From positions 145,675,065-145,739,064 of the forward strand of contig OZ038478.1 in NCBI GenBank assembly GCA_964036315.1: 64,000 bases of DNA, in the 5' to 3' direction. Positions within the stretch are counted from its first letter, which is position 1. The number at the start of each line of letters is the position of its first letter. The notes beneath the pieces were generated by a model. It worked only from the letters and a program-made list of their open reading frames with translations. It did not search any database and was not told where the DNA came from. This document shows positions 48,561 to 61,814 of this stretch, piece after piece. The position numbers were made by a program, and so were the translations under genes. Origin of the DNA: Acanthosepion esculentum (lineage: Eukaryota > Mollusca > Cephalopoda > Sepiida > Sepiidae).

Positions 48561-48827
48561 AAAGAAAGAATGTAGGGAAAAGCAGAAAGAAAACAAAAAA
48601 TGAATGAAAAAAGGAAAACATATCCATATGTAGGAATAAAGAAAAAAGAAAAAAAAGAGAGAAATTAAGGGAAAAAAGAGAAATGTCTATATATAGAAGA
48701 AAGGAAGGAAGAAAGAAAGAAAGAAAAGAAAGAATGTAGGGAAAAGCAGAAAGAAAACAAAAAATGAATGAAAAAAGGAAAACATATCCATATGTAGGAA
48801 TAAAGAAAAAGAAAAAAAAGACAGAAA
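45951..48827 (+). repeat. Higher-order repeat, 17 units (2,877 bp), copy 1
   Basis: This 17-unit block recurs at an offset of 2,877 bp starting at 48828. Rare variants line up between the copies: GTCTATATATAG units, the GAACGGAAGG variant, GACATAAATTAAGG, the unit with GAATTTAGGG, and the 50-bp GAAA expansion. Inside it, the signature at 45951 recurs after 11 units (47798), so the block is itself built from an 11+6 arrangement. Confidence 0.88.
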
Positions 48828-50650
48828 TTAAGGGAAAAAAGAGAAATGTCTATATATAGAAGAAAGGAAGGAAGAAAGAAAGAAAGAAAAGAAAGAATGT
48901 AGGGAAAAGCAGAAAGAAAACAAAAAATGAATGAAAAAAGGAAAACATATCCATATGTAGGAATAAAGAAAAAAGAAAAAAAAGAGAGAAATTAAGGGGA
49001 AAAAGAGAAATGTCTGTATATAGAAGAACGGAAGGAAAGAAGAAAGAAAGAAGAAAGAAAAGAAAGAATGTAGGGAAAAGCAGAAAGAAAACAAAAAATG
49101 AATGAAAAAAAGAAAACATATCCATATGTAGGAATAAAGAAAAAAGAAAAAAAAGACAGAAATTAAGGGAAGAAAGAGAAATGTCTGTATATAGAAGAAA
49201 GGAAGGAAGGAAGAAAGAAAGAAAGAAAGAAAAGAAAGAATGTAGGGAAAAGCAGAAAGAAAACAAAAAAAGAATGAAAAAAAAAAAACATATCCAGATG
49301 TAGGAATAAAGAAAAAAGAAAAAAAAGACAGAAATTAAGGGAAAAAGAGAAATGTCTGTATATAGAAGAAAGAAAGAAAGAAAGAAAAGAAAGAATGTAG
49401 GGAAAAGCAGAAAGAAAACAAAAAATGAATGAAAAAAGGAAAACATATCCATATGTAGGAATAAAGAAAAAAGAAAAAAAAGACAGAAATTAAGGGAAAA
49501 AAGAGAAATGTCTGTATATAGAAGAACGGAAGGAAAGAAGAATGAAAGAAAGAAAGAAAAAAAAGAATGTAGGGAAAAGCAGAAAGAAAACAAAAAATGA
49601 ATGAAAAAAGGAAAACATATCCATATGTAGGAATAAAGAAAAAAGAAAAAAAAGACATAAATTAAGGGAAAAAAGAGAAATGTCTGTATATAGAAGAAAG
49701 GAAGGAAGGAAGAAAGAAAGAAAGAAAGAAAAGAAAGAATGTAGGGAAAAGCAGAAAGAAAACAAAAAATGAATGAAAAAAGGAAAACATATCCATATAT
49801 AGGAATAAAGAAAAAAGAAAAAAAAGACAGAAATTAAGGGAAAAAGAGAAATATCTGTATATAGAAGAAAGGACGGAAGGAAGAAAGAAAGAAAGAAAGA
49901 AAAGTAAGAATGTAGGGAAAAGCAGAAAGAAAACAAAAAATGAATGAAAAAAGGAAAACATATCCATATGTAGGAATAAAGAAAAAAGAAAAAAAAGACA
50001 GAAATTAAGGGAAAAAAGAGAAATGTCTGTATATAGAAGAAAGGAAGGAAGGAAGAAAGAAAGAAAGAAAAGAAAGAATGTAGGGAAAAGCAGAAAGAAA
50101 ACAAAAAATGAATGAAAAAAGGAAAACATATCCATATATAGGAATAAAGAAAAAAGAAAAAAAGACAGAAATTAAGGGAAAAAGAGAAATGTCTGTATAT
50201 AGAAGAAAGAAAGAAAGAAAGAAAAGAAAGAATGTAGGGAAAAGCAGAAAGAAAACAAAAAATAAATGAATAAAAGGAAAACATATCCAGATGTAGGAAT
50301 AAAGAAAAAAGAAAAAAAAGACAGAAATTAAGGGAAGAAAGAGAAATGTCTGTATATAGAAGAACGGAAGGAAAGAAGAAAGAAAGAAGAAAGAAAAGAA
50401 AGAATGTAGGGAAAAGCAGAAAGAAAACAAAAAATGAATGAAAAAAGGAAAACATATCCATATGTAGGAATAAAGAAAAAAGAAAAAAAAGACAGAAATT
50501 AAGGGAAAAAAGAGAAATGTCTGTATATAGAAGAAAGGAAGGAAGGAAGAAAGAAAGAAAGAAAGAAAAGAAAGAATTTAGGGAAAAGCAGAAAGAAAAC
50601 AAAAAATGAATGAAAAAAGGAAAACATATCCATATGTAGGAATAAAGAAA
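48828..50650 (+). repeat. Higher-order repeat, 17-unit block, copy 2 (partial)
   Basis: Follows copy 1 at an offset of 2,877 bp, falling to 2,873 bp after a GAAG loss. At 49270 it has AAAAAAAAAA where copy 1 has AAAAAAGG, one of few differences. The match to copy 1 ends near 50650, after which other unit orders begin. Confidence 0.85.
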
Positions 50651-52563
50651 AAAGAAAAAAAAGACAGAAATTAAGGGAAAAAAGAGAAATGTCTGTATAT
50701 AGAAGAACGGAAGGAAAGAAGAATGAAAGAAAGAAAGAAAAAAAAGAATGTAGGGAAAAGCAGAAAGAAAACAAAAAATGAATGAAAAAAGGAAAACATA
50801 TCCATATGTAGGAATAAAGAAAAAAGAAAAAAAAGACAGAAATTAAGGGAAAAAAGAGAAATGTCTGTATATAGAAGAAAGGAAGGAAGGAAGAAAGAAA
50901 GAAAGAAAGAAAAGAAAGAATGTAGGGAAAAGCAGAAAGAAAACAAAAAATGAATGAAAAAAGGAAAACATATCCCTATATAGGAATAAAGAAAAAAGAA
51001 AAAAAAGACAGAAATTAAGGGAAAAAGAGAAATGTCTGTATATAGAAGAAAGGACGGAAGGAAGAAAGAAAGAAAGAAAGAAAAGTAAGAATGTAGGGAA
51101 AAGCAGAAAGAAAACAAAAAATGAATGAAAAAAGGAAAACATATCCATATGTAGGAATAAAGAAAAAAGAAAAAAAAGACAGAAATTAAGGGAAAAAAGA
51201 GAAATGTCTGTATATAGAAGAAAGGAAGGAAGGAAGAAAGAAAGAAAGAAAGAAAAGAAAGAATGTAGGGAAAAGCAGAAAGAAAACAAAAAATGAATGA
51301 AAAAAGGAAAACATATCCATATATAGGAATAAAGAAAAAAGAAAAAAAGACAGAAATTAAGGGAAAAAGAGAAATGTCTGTATATAGAAGAAAGAAAGAA
51401 AGAAAGAAAAGAAAGAATGTAGGGAAAAGCAGAAAGAAAACAAAAAATGAATGAAAAAAGGAAAACATATCCATATGTAGGAATAAAGATAAAAGAAAAA
51501 AAAGACAGAAATTAAGGGAAAAAAGAGAAATGTCTGTATATAGAAGAAAGGAAGGAAGGAAGAAAGAAAGAAAGAAAGAAAAGAAAGAATGTAGGGAAAA
51601 GCAGAAAGAAAACAAAAAATGAATGAAAAAAGGAAAACATATCCATATGTAGGAATAAAGAAAAAAGAAAAAAAAGACAGAAATTAAGGGAAAAAAGAGA
51701 AATGTCTGTATATAGAAGAACGGAAGGAAAGAAGAATGAAAGAAAGAAAGAAAAAAAAGAATGTAGGGAAAAGCAGAAAGAAAACAAAAAATGAATGAAA
51801 AAAGGAAAACATATCCATATGTAGGAATAAAGAAAAAAGAAAAAAAAGACAGAAATTAAGGGAAAAAAGAGAAATGTCTGTATATAGAAGAAAGGAAGGA
51901 AGGAAGAAAGAAAGAAAGAAAGAAAAGAAAGAATGTAGGGAAAAGCAGAAAGAAAACAAAAAATGAATGAAAAAAGGAAAACATATCCATATATAGGAAT
52001 AAAGAAAAAAGAAAAAAAAGACAGAAATTAAGGGAAAAAGAGAAATGTCTGTATATAGAAGAAAGGACGGAAGGAAGAAAGAAAGAAAGAAAGAAAAGAA
52101 AGAATGTAGGGAAAAGCAGAAAGAAAACAAAAAATGAATGAAAAAAGGAAAACATATCCATATGTAGGAATAAAGAAAAAAGAAAAAAAAGACAGAAATT
52201 AAGGGAAAAAGAGAAATGTCTGTATATAGAAGAAAGGACGGAAGGAAGAAAGAAAGAAAGAAAGAATGTAGGGAAAAGCAGAAAGAAAACAAAAAATGAA
52301 TGAAAAAAGGAAAACATATCCATATGTAGGAATAAAGAAAAAAGAAAAAAAACACAGAAATTAAGGGAAGAAAGAGAAATGACTGTATATAGAAGAAAGG
52401 AAGGAAGGAAGGAAGAAAGAAAGAAAGAAAAGAAAGAATGTAGGGAAAAGCAGAAAGAAAACAAAAAATGAATGAAAAAAGGAAATCATATCCATATGTA
52501 GGAATAAAGAAAAAAGAAAAAAAAGACAGAAATTTAGGGAAAAAATAGAAATGTCTGTATATA

Positions 52564-52594
<31 letters not shown>

Positions 52595-52899
52595 CGAAAG
52601 AATGTAGTGAAAAGCAGAAAGAAAACAAAAAATGAATGAAAAAAGGAAAACATATCCATATGTAGGAATAAAGAAAAAAGAAAAAAAACACAGAAATTAA
52701 GGGAAGAAAGAGAAATGTCTGTATATAGAAGAAAGGAAGGAAGGAAGAAAGAAAGAAAGAAAGAAAAGAAAGAATGTAGGGAAAAGCAGAAAGAAAACAA
52801 AAAATGAATGAAAAAAGGAAATCATATCCATATGTAGGAATAAAGAAAAAAGAAAAAAAAGACAGAAATTAAGGGAAAAAATAGAAATGTCTGTATATA

Positions 52900-52932
<33 letters not shown>

Positions 52933-53082
52933 AACGAAAGAATGTAGTGAAAAGCAGAAAGAAAACAAAAAATGAATGAAAAAAGGAAAACATATCCATA
53001 TGTAGGAATAAAGAAAAAAGAAAAAAGAGACAGAAATTAAGGGAAAAAAGAGAAATGTCTGTATATAGAAGAAAGGAAGGAA

Positions 53083-53114
<32 letters not shown>

Positions 53115-53269
53115 AGAAAGAATGTAGGTAAAAGCAGAAAGAAAACAAAAAATGAATGAAAAAAGGAAAACATATCCATATGTAGGAATAAAGAAAAAAG
53201 AAAAAAAAGACAGAAATTAAGGGAAAAAAGAGAAATGTCTGTATATAGAAGAAAGGAAAGAAGAAAGAA

Positions 53270-53425
53270 AGAAAGAAAAGCAAGAATGTAGGGAAAAGCA
53301 GAAAGAAAACAAAAAATGAATGAAAAAAGGAAAACATATCCATATGTAGGAATAAAGAAAAAGAAAAAAAAGACAGAAATTAAGGTAAAAACGAGAAATG
53401 TCTGTATATAGAAGAAAGGAAGGAA

Positions 53426-53457
<32 letters not shown>

Positions 53458-54160
53458 AGAAAGAATGTAGGTAAAAGCAGAAAGAAAACAAAAAATGAAT
53501 GAAAAAAGGAAAACATATCCATATGTAGGAATAAAGAAAAAAAAAAAAAGACAGAAATTAAGGGAAAAAAGAGAAATGTCTGTATATAGAAGAAAGGAAG
53601 GAAGGAAGAAAGAAAGAAAGAAAGATAAGAAAGAATGTAGGGAAAAGCAGAAAGAAAACAAAAAATGATTGAAAAAAGGAAAACATATCTATATGTAGGA
53701 ATAAAGAAAAAAGAAAAAAAAGACAGAAATTAAGGGAAAAAAGAGAAATGTCTCTATATAGAAGAAAGGAAGGAAGGAAGAAAGAAAGAAAGAAAGAAAG
53801 AAAAGAAAGAATGTAGGGAAAAGCAGAAACAAAACAAAAAATGAATGAAAAAAGGAAATCATATCCATATGTAGGAATAAAGAAAAAAGAAAAAAAAGAC
53901 AGAAATTAAGGAAAAAAATAGAAATGTCTGTATATAGAAGAATGAAAGAAAGAAAGAAAGAAAGAAAGAAAAGAAAGAATGTAGGGAAAAGCAGAAAGAA
54001 AACAAAAAATGAATGAAAAAAGGAAAACATATCCATATGTAGGAATAAAGAAATAAGAAAAAAAAGACAGAAATTAAGGGAAAAAAGAGAAATGTCTGTA
54101 TATAGAAGAAAGGAAGGAAGGAAGGAAGAAAGAAAGAAAGAAATATAATAAAGAATGTAG
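53270..54160 (+). repeat. Higher-order repeat, about 22 units (3.77 kb spacing), copy 1
   Basis: Markers TAAGGTAAAAACGAG (53381), GATTGAAAAAAGG (53668), CAGAAACAAAACAAAA (53825) and AAAGAAATAAG (54048) recur at offsets of 3771-3775 bp. Confidence 0.8.
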
Positions 54161-54280
54161 GGAAAAGCAGAAAGAAAACAAAAAATGAATGAAAAAAGGA
54201 AATCATATCCATATGTAGGAATAAAGAAAAAAGAAAAAAAAGACAGAAATTAAGGGAAAAAATAGAAATGTCTGTATATA

Positions 54281-54311
<31 letters not shown>

Positions 54312-55128
54312 CGAAAGAATGTAGTGAAAAGCAGAAAGAAAACAAAAAATGAATGAAAAAAGGAAAACATATCCATATGTAGGAATAAAGAAAAAAGAAA
54401 AAAAAGACAGAAATTAAGGGAAAAAAGAGAAATGTCTGTATATAGAAGAAAGGAAGGAAGGAAGAAAGAAAGAAAGAAAGATAAGAAAGAATGTAGGGAA
54501 AAGCAGAAAGAAAACAAAAAATGAATGAAAAAAGGAAAACATATCCATATGTAGGAATAAAGAAAAAAGAAAAAAAAGACAGAAATTAAGGGAAAAAAGA
54601 GAAATGTCTGTATATAGAAGAAAGGAAGGAAGAAAGATAGAAAGAAAAGAAAGAATGTAGGGAAAAGCAGAAAGAAAACAAAAAATTAATGAAAAAAGGA
54701 AAACATATCCATATGTAGGAATAAAGAAAAAAGAAAAAAGACAGAAATTGAGGGAAGAAAGAGAAATGTCTGTATATAGAATAAAGGAAGGAAGGAAGAA
54801 AGAAAGAAAGAAAGATAAGAAAGAATGTAGGGAAAAGCAGAAAGAAAACAAAAAATGAATGAAAAAAGGAAAACATATCTATATGTAGGAAAAAAGAAAA
54901 AAGAAAAAAAAGACAGAAATTAAGGGAAAAATGAGAAATGTCTGTATATAGAAGAAAGGAAGGAAGGAAGAAAGAAAGAAAGAAAGAAAAGAAAGAATGT
55001 AGGGAAAAGCAGAAAGAAAACAAAAAATGAATGAAAAAAGGAAATCATATCCATATGTAGGAATAAAGAAAAAAGAAAAAAAAGACAGAAATTAAGGGAA
55101 AAAATAGAAATGTCTGTATATAGAAGAT

Positions 55129-55159
<31 letters not shown>

Positions 55160-56149
55160 AAAGAAAGAATGTAGGGAAAAGCAGAAAGAAAACAAAAAAT
55201 GAATGAAAAAAGAAAATCATATCCATATGTAGGAATAAAGAAAAAAGAAAAAAAAGACAGAAATTAAGGGAAAAAATAGAAATGTCTGTATATAGAAGAA
55301 AGAAAGAAAGAAAGAAAAAAGAAAGAAAAGAAAGAATGTAGTGAAAAGCAGAAAGAAAACAAAAAATGAATGAAAAAAGGAAAACATATCCATATGTAGG
55401 AATAAAGAAAAAGAAAAAAAAGACAGAAATTAAGGGAAAAAAGAGAAATGTCTGTATATAGAAGAAAGGAAGGAAGGAAGAAAGAAAGAAAGAAAGAAAA
55501 GAAAGAATGTAGGGAAAAGTAGAAAGAAAACAAAAAATGAATGAAAAAAGGAAAACATATCCACATGTAGGAATAAAGAAAAAAGAAAAAAAGACAGAAA
55601 TTAAGGGAAGAAAGAGAAATGTCTGTATATAGAAGAAAGGAAGGAAGGAAGAAAGAAAGAAAGAAAGAAAGAAAAGAAAGAATGTAGGGAAAAGCAGAAA
55701 GAAAACAAAAAATGAATGAAAAAAGGAAAACATATCCATATGTAGGAATAAAGAAAAAAGAAAAAAAAGACAGAAATTAAGGGAAGAAAGAGAAATGTCT
55801 TTATATAGAAGAAAGGAAGGAAGAAAGAAAGAAAGAAAAGAAAGAATGTAGGGAAAAGCAGAAAGAAAACAAAAAATGAATGAAAAAAGGAAAACATATC
55901 CATATGTAGGAATAAAGAAAAAGAAAAAAAAGACAGAAATTAAGGGAAAAAAGAGAAATGTCTGTATATAGAAAAAAGGAAGGAAGGAAGAAAGAAAGAA
56001 AAGAAAGAATGTAGGGAAAAGTAGAAAGAAAACAAAAAATGAATGAAAAAAGGAAAACATATCCATATGTAGGAATAAAGAAAAAAGAAAAAAAACACAG
56101 AAATTAAGGGAAGAAAGAGAAATGTCTGTATATAGAAGAAAGGAAGGAA

Positions 56150-56191
<42 letters not shown>

Positions 56192-56498
56192 AAAGAAAGA
56201 ATGTAGGGAAAAGCAGAAAGAAAACAAAAAATGAATGAAAAAAGGAAAACATATCCATATGTAGGAATAAAGAAAAAAGAAAAAAAACACAGAAATTAAG
56301 GGAAGAAAGAAAAATGTCTGTATATAGAAGAAAGGAAGGAAGGAAGAAAGAAAGAAAGAAAGAAAAGAAAGAATGTAGGGAAAAGCAGAAAGAAAACAAA
56401 AAATGAATGAAAAAAGGAAATCATATCCATATGTAGGAATAAAGAAAAAAGAAAAAAAAGACAGAAATTAAGGGAAAAAATAGAAATGTCTGTATATA

Positions 56499-56539
<41 letters not shown>

Positions 56540-56851
56540 ATGTAGTGAAAAGCAGAAAGAAAACAAAAAATGAATGAAAAAAGGAAAACATATCCATATG
56601 TAGGAATAAAGAAAAAAGAAAAAAAAGACAGAAATTAAGGGAAAAAAGAGAAATGTCTGTATATAGAAGAAAGGAAGGAAGGAAGAAAGAAAGAAAGAAA
56701 GATAAGAAAGAATGTAGGGAAAAGCAGAAAGAAAACAAAAAATGAATGAAAAATGGAAATCATATCCATATGTAGGAATAAAGAAAAAAGAAAAAAAGAC
56801 AGAAATTAAGGGAAGAAAGAGAAATGTCTGTATATAGAAGAAAGGAAGGAA

Positions 56852-56885
<34 letters not shown>

Positions 56886-57039
56886 AAAGAAAGAATGTAG
56901 GTAAAAGCAGAAAGAAACCAAAAAATGAATGAAAAAAGGAAAACATATCCATATGTAGGAATAAAGAAAAAAGAAAAAAAAGACAGAAATTAAGGGAAAA
57001 AAGAGAAATGTCTGTATATAGAAGAAAGGAAGGAAGAAA

Positions 57040-57198
57040 GAAAGAAAGAAAAGCAAGAATGTAGCGAAAAGCAGAAAGAAAACAAAAAATGAATGAAAAA
57101 AGGAAAACATATCCATATGTAGGAATAAAGAAAAAGAAAAAAAAGACAGAAATTAAGGTAAAAACGAGAAATGTCTGTATATAGAAGAAAGGAAGGAA

Positions 57199-57232
<34 letters not shown>

Positions 57233-57707
57233 AAAGAAAGAATGTAGGTAAAAGCAGAAAGAAAACAAAAAATGAATGAAAAAAGGAAAACATATCCATA
57301 TGTAGGAATAAAGAAAAAAAAAAAGACAGAAATTAAGGGAAAAAAGAGAAATGTCTGTATATAGAAGAAAGGAAGGAAGGAAGAAAGAAAGAAAGAAAGA
57401 TAAGAAAGAATGTAGGGAAAAGCAGAAAGAAAACAAAAAATGATTGAAAAAAGGAAAACATATCTATATGTAGGAATAAAGAAAAAAGAAAAAAAAGACA
57501 GAAATTAAGGGAAAAAAGAGAAATGTCTGTATATAGAAGAAAGGAAGGAAGGAAGAAAGAAAGAAAGAAAGAAAAGAAAGAATGTAGGGAAAAGCAGAAA
57601 CAAAACAAAAAATGAATGAAAAAAGGAAATCATATCCATATGTAGGAATAAAGAAAAAAGAAAAAAAAGACAGAAATTAAGGGAAAAAATAGAAATGTCT
57701 GTATATA

Positions 57708-57744
<37 letters not shown>

Positions 57745-57930
57745 AAAGAAAGAATGTAGGGAAAAGCAGAAAGAAAACAAAAAATGAATGAAAAAAGGAA
57801 AACATATCCATATGTAGGAATAAAGAAATAAGAAAAAAAAGACAGAAATTAAGGGAAAAAAGAGAAATGTCTGTATATAGAAGAAAGGAAGGAAGGAAGA
57901 AAGAAAGAAAGAAAGATAATAAAGAATGTA
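57040..57930 (+). repeat. Higher-order repeat, 3.77-kb spacing, copy 2
   Basis: Carries the same four rare markers as 53270-54160, at 57154, 57443, 57596 and 57822. The AAAGAAATAAG marker recurs again at 59688, 1,866 bp (11 units) on, so a further duplication overlaps this block. Confidence 0.8.
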
Positions 57931-58223
57931 GGGAAAAGCAGAAAGAAAACAAAAAATGAATGAAAAAAGGAAATCATATCCATATGTAGGAATAAAGAAA
58001 AAAGAAAAAAAAGACAGAAATTAAGGGAAAAAATAGAAATGTCTGTATATAGAAGAAAGGAAGGAAGGAAGAAAGAAAGAAAGAAAGATAAGAAAGAATG
58101 TAGGGAAAAGCAGAAAGAAAACAAAAAATGAATGAAAAAAGGAAAACATATCCATATGTAGGAATAAAGAAAAAAGAAAAAAAAGACAGAAATTAAGGGA
58201 AAAAATAGAAATGTCTGTATATA

Positions 58224-58256
<33 letters not shown>

Positions 58257-59094
58257 AAAGAAAGAATGTAGGGAAAAGCAGAAAGAAAACAAAAAATGAA
58301 TGAAAAAAGGAAAACATATCCATATGTAGGAATAAAGAAAAAAGAAATAAAAGACAGAAATTAAGGAAAAAAGAGAAATGTTTGTATATAGAAGAAAGGA
58401 AGGAAGGAAGAAAGAAAGAAAGAAAGAAAAGAAAGAATGTAGGGAAAAGTAGAAAGAAAACAAAAAATGAATAAAAAAAGGAAAACATATCCATATGTAG
58501 GAATAAAGAAAAAAGAAAAAAGACAGAAATTAAGGGAAGAAAGAGAAATGTCTGTATATAGAAGAAAGGAAGGAAGGAAGAAAGAAAGAAAGAAAGAAAG
58601 ATAAGAAAGAATGTAGGGAAAAGCAGAAAGAAAACAAAAAATGAATGAAAAAAGGAAAACATATCCATATGTAGGAATAAAGAAAAAAGAAAAAAAAGAC
58701 AGAAATTAAGGGAAAAAAGAGAAATGTCTGTATATAGAAGAAAGGAAGGAAGAAAGATAGAAAGAAAAGAAAGAATGTAGGGAAAAGCAGAAAGAAAACA
58801 AAAAATGAATGAAAAAAGGAAAACATATCCATATGTAGGAATAAAGAAAAAAGAAAAAAGACAGAAATTAAGGGAAGAAAGAGAAATGTCTGTATATAGA
58901 ATAAAGGAAGGAAGGAAGAAAGAAAGAAAGAAAGAAAGATAAGAAAGAATGTAGGGAAAAGCAGAAAGAAAACAAAAAATGAATGAAAAAAGGAAAACAT
59001 ATCCATATGTAGGAATAAAGAAAAAAGAAAAAAAGACAGAAATTAAGGGAAAAAAGAGAAATATCTGTATATAGAAGAAAGGAAGGAAGGAAAA

Positions 59095-59572
59095 AAGAAA
59101 GATAAGAAAGCATGTAGGGAAAAGCAGAAAGAAAAGAAAAAATGAATGAAAAAAGGAAAACATATCCATATGTAGGAATAAATAAAAAAGAAAAAAAAGA
59201 CAGAAATTAAGGGAAGAAAGAGAAATGTCTGTGTATAGAAGAAACAAAGAAAGAAAGAAAGAAAGAAAAGAAAGAATGTAGGGAAAAGCAGAAAGAAAAC
59301 AAAAAATGAATGAAAAAAGGAAAACATATCCATATGTAGGAATAAAGAAAAAAGAAAAAAAGACAGAAATTAAGGGAAAAAAGAGAAATGTCTGTATATA
59401 GAAGAAAGGAAGGAAGGAAGAAAGAAAGAAAGAAAGATAAGAAAGAATGTAGGGAAAAGCAGAAAGAAAACAAAAAATGAATGAAAAAAGGAAATCATAT
59501 CCATATGTAGGAATAAAGAAAAAAGAAAAAAAAGACAGAAATTAAGGGAAAAAATAGAAATGTCTGTATATA

Positions 59573-59609
<37 letters not shown>

Positions 59610-59916
59610 AAAGAAAGAATGTAGGGAAAAGCAGAAAGAAAACAAAAAATGAATGAAAAAAGGAAAACATATCCATATGTAGGAATAAAGAAATAAGAAA
59701 AAAAAGACAGAAATTAAGGGAAAAAAGAGAAATGTCTGTATATAGAAGAAATGAAGGAAGGAAGAAAGAAAGAAAGAAAGATAATAAAGAATGTAGGGAA
59801 AAGCAGAAAGAAAACAAAAAATGAATGAAAAAAGGAAATCATATCCATATGTAGGAATAAAGAAAAAAGAAAAAAAAGACAGAAATTAAGGGAAAAAATA
59901 GAAATGTCTGTATATA

Positions 59917-59947
<31 letters not shown>

Positions 59948-60252
59948 CGAAAGAATGTAGTGAAAAGCAGAAAGAAAACAAAAAATGAATGAAAAAAGGA
60001 AAACATATCCATATGTAGGAATAAAGAAAAAAGAAAAAAAAGACAGAAATTAAGGGAAAAAAGAGAAATGTCTGTATATAGAAGAAAGGAAGGAAGGAAG
60101 AAAGAAAGAAAGAAAGATAAGAAAGAATGTAGGGAAAAGCAGAAAGAAAACAAAAAATGAATGAAAAAAGGAAAACATATCCATATGTAGGAATAAAGAA
60201 AAAAGAAAAAAAAGACAGAAATTAAGGGAAAAAATAGAAATGTCTGTATATA

Positions 60253-60283
<31 letters not shown>

Positions 60284-61773
60284 AGAAAGAATGTAGGGAA
60301 AAGCAGAAAGAAAACAAAAAATGAATGAAAAAAGGAAAACATATCCATATGTAGGAATAAAGAAAAAAGAAATAAAAGACAGAAATTAAGGAAAAAAGAG
60401 AAATGTCTGTATATAGAAGAAAGGAAAGAAGGAAGAAAGAAAGAAAGAAAGAAAGAAAAGAAAGAATGTAGGGAAAAGTAGAAAGAAAACAAAAAATGAA
60501 TAAAAAAAGGAAAACATATCCATATGTAGGAATAAAGAAAAAAGAAAAAAGACAGAAATTAAGGGAAGAAAGAGAAATGTCTGTATATAGAATAAAGGAA
60601 GGAAGGAAGAAAGAAAGAAAGAAAGAAAGATAAGAAAGAATGTAGGGAAAAGCAGAAAGAAAACAAAAAATGAATGAAAAAAGGAAAACATATCCATATG
60701 TAGGAATAAAGAAAAAAGAAAAAAAGACAGAAATTAAGGGAAAAAAGAGAAATGTCTGTATATAGAAGAAAGGAAGGAAGGAAAAAAGAAAAATAAGAAA
60801 GCATGTAGGGAAAAGCAGAAAGAAAACAAAAAATGAATGAAAAAAGGAAAACATATCCATATGTAGGAATAAAGAAAAAAGAAAAAAAGACAGAAATTAA
60901 GGGAAGAAAGAGAAATGTCTGTATATAGAAGAAAGGAATGAAGGAAGAAAGAAAGAAAGAAAGAAAAGAAAGAATGTAGGGAAAAGTAGAAAGAAAACAA
61001 AAAATGAATGAAAAAAGGAAAACATATCCATATGTAGGAATAAAGAAAAAAGAAAAAAGACAGAAATTAAGGGAAGAAAGAGAAATGTCTGTATATAGAA
61101 GAAAGGAAGGAAGGAAGAAAGAAAGAAAGAAAGAAAGATAAGAAAGAATGTAGGGAAAGCAGAAAGAAAACAAAAAATGAATGAAAAAAGGAAAACATAT
61201 CCATATGTAGGAATAAAGAAAAAAGAAAAAAAAGACAGAAATTAAGGGAAAAAAGAGAAATGTCTGTATATAGAAGAAAGGAAGGAAGAAAGATAGAAAG
61301 AAAAGAAAGAATGTAGGGAAAAGCTGAAAGAAAACAAAAAATGAATGAAAAAAGGAAAACATATCCATATGTAGGAATAAAGAAAAAAGAAAAAAAGACA
61401 GAAATTAAGGGAAGAAAGAGAAATGTCTGTATATAGAATAAAGGAAGGAAGGAAGAAAGAAAGAAAGAAAGAAAGATAAGAAAGAATGTAGGGAAAAGCA
61501 GAAAGAAAACAAAAAATGAATGAAAAAAGGAAAACATATCCATATGTAGGAATAAAGAAAAAAGAAAAAAAGACAGAAATTAAGGGAAAAAAGAGAAATG
61601 TCTGTATATAGAAGAAAGGATTGAAGGAAAAAAGAAAGATAAGAAAGAATGTAGGGAAAAGCAGAAAGAAAACAAAAAATGAATGAAAAAAGGAAATCAT
61701 ATCCATATGTAGGAATAAAGAAAAAGAAAAAAAAGACAGAAATTAAGGGAAAAAAGAGAAATGTCTGTATATA

Positions 61774-61814
<41 letters not shown>

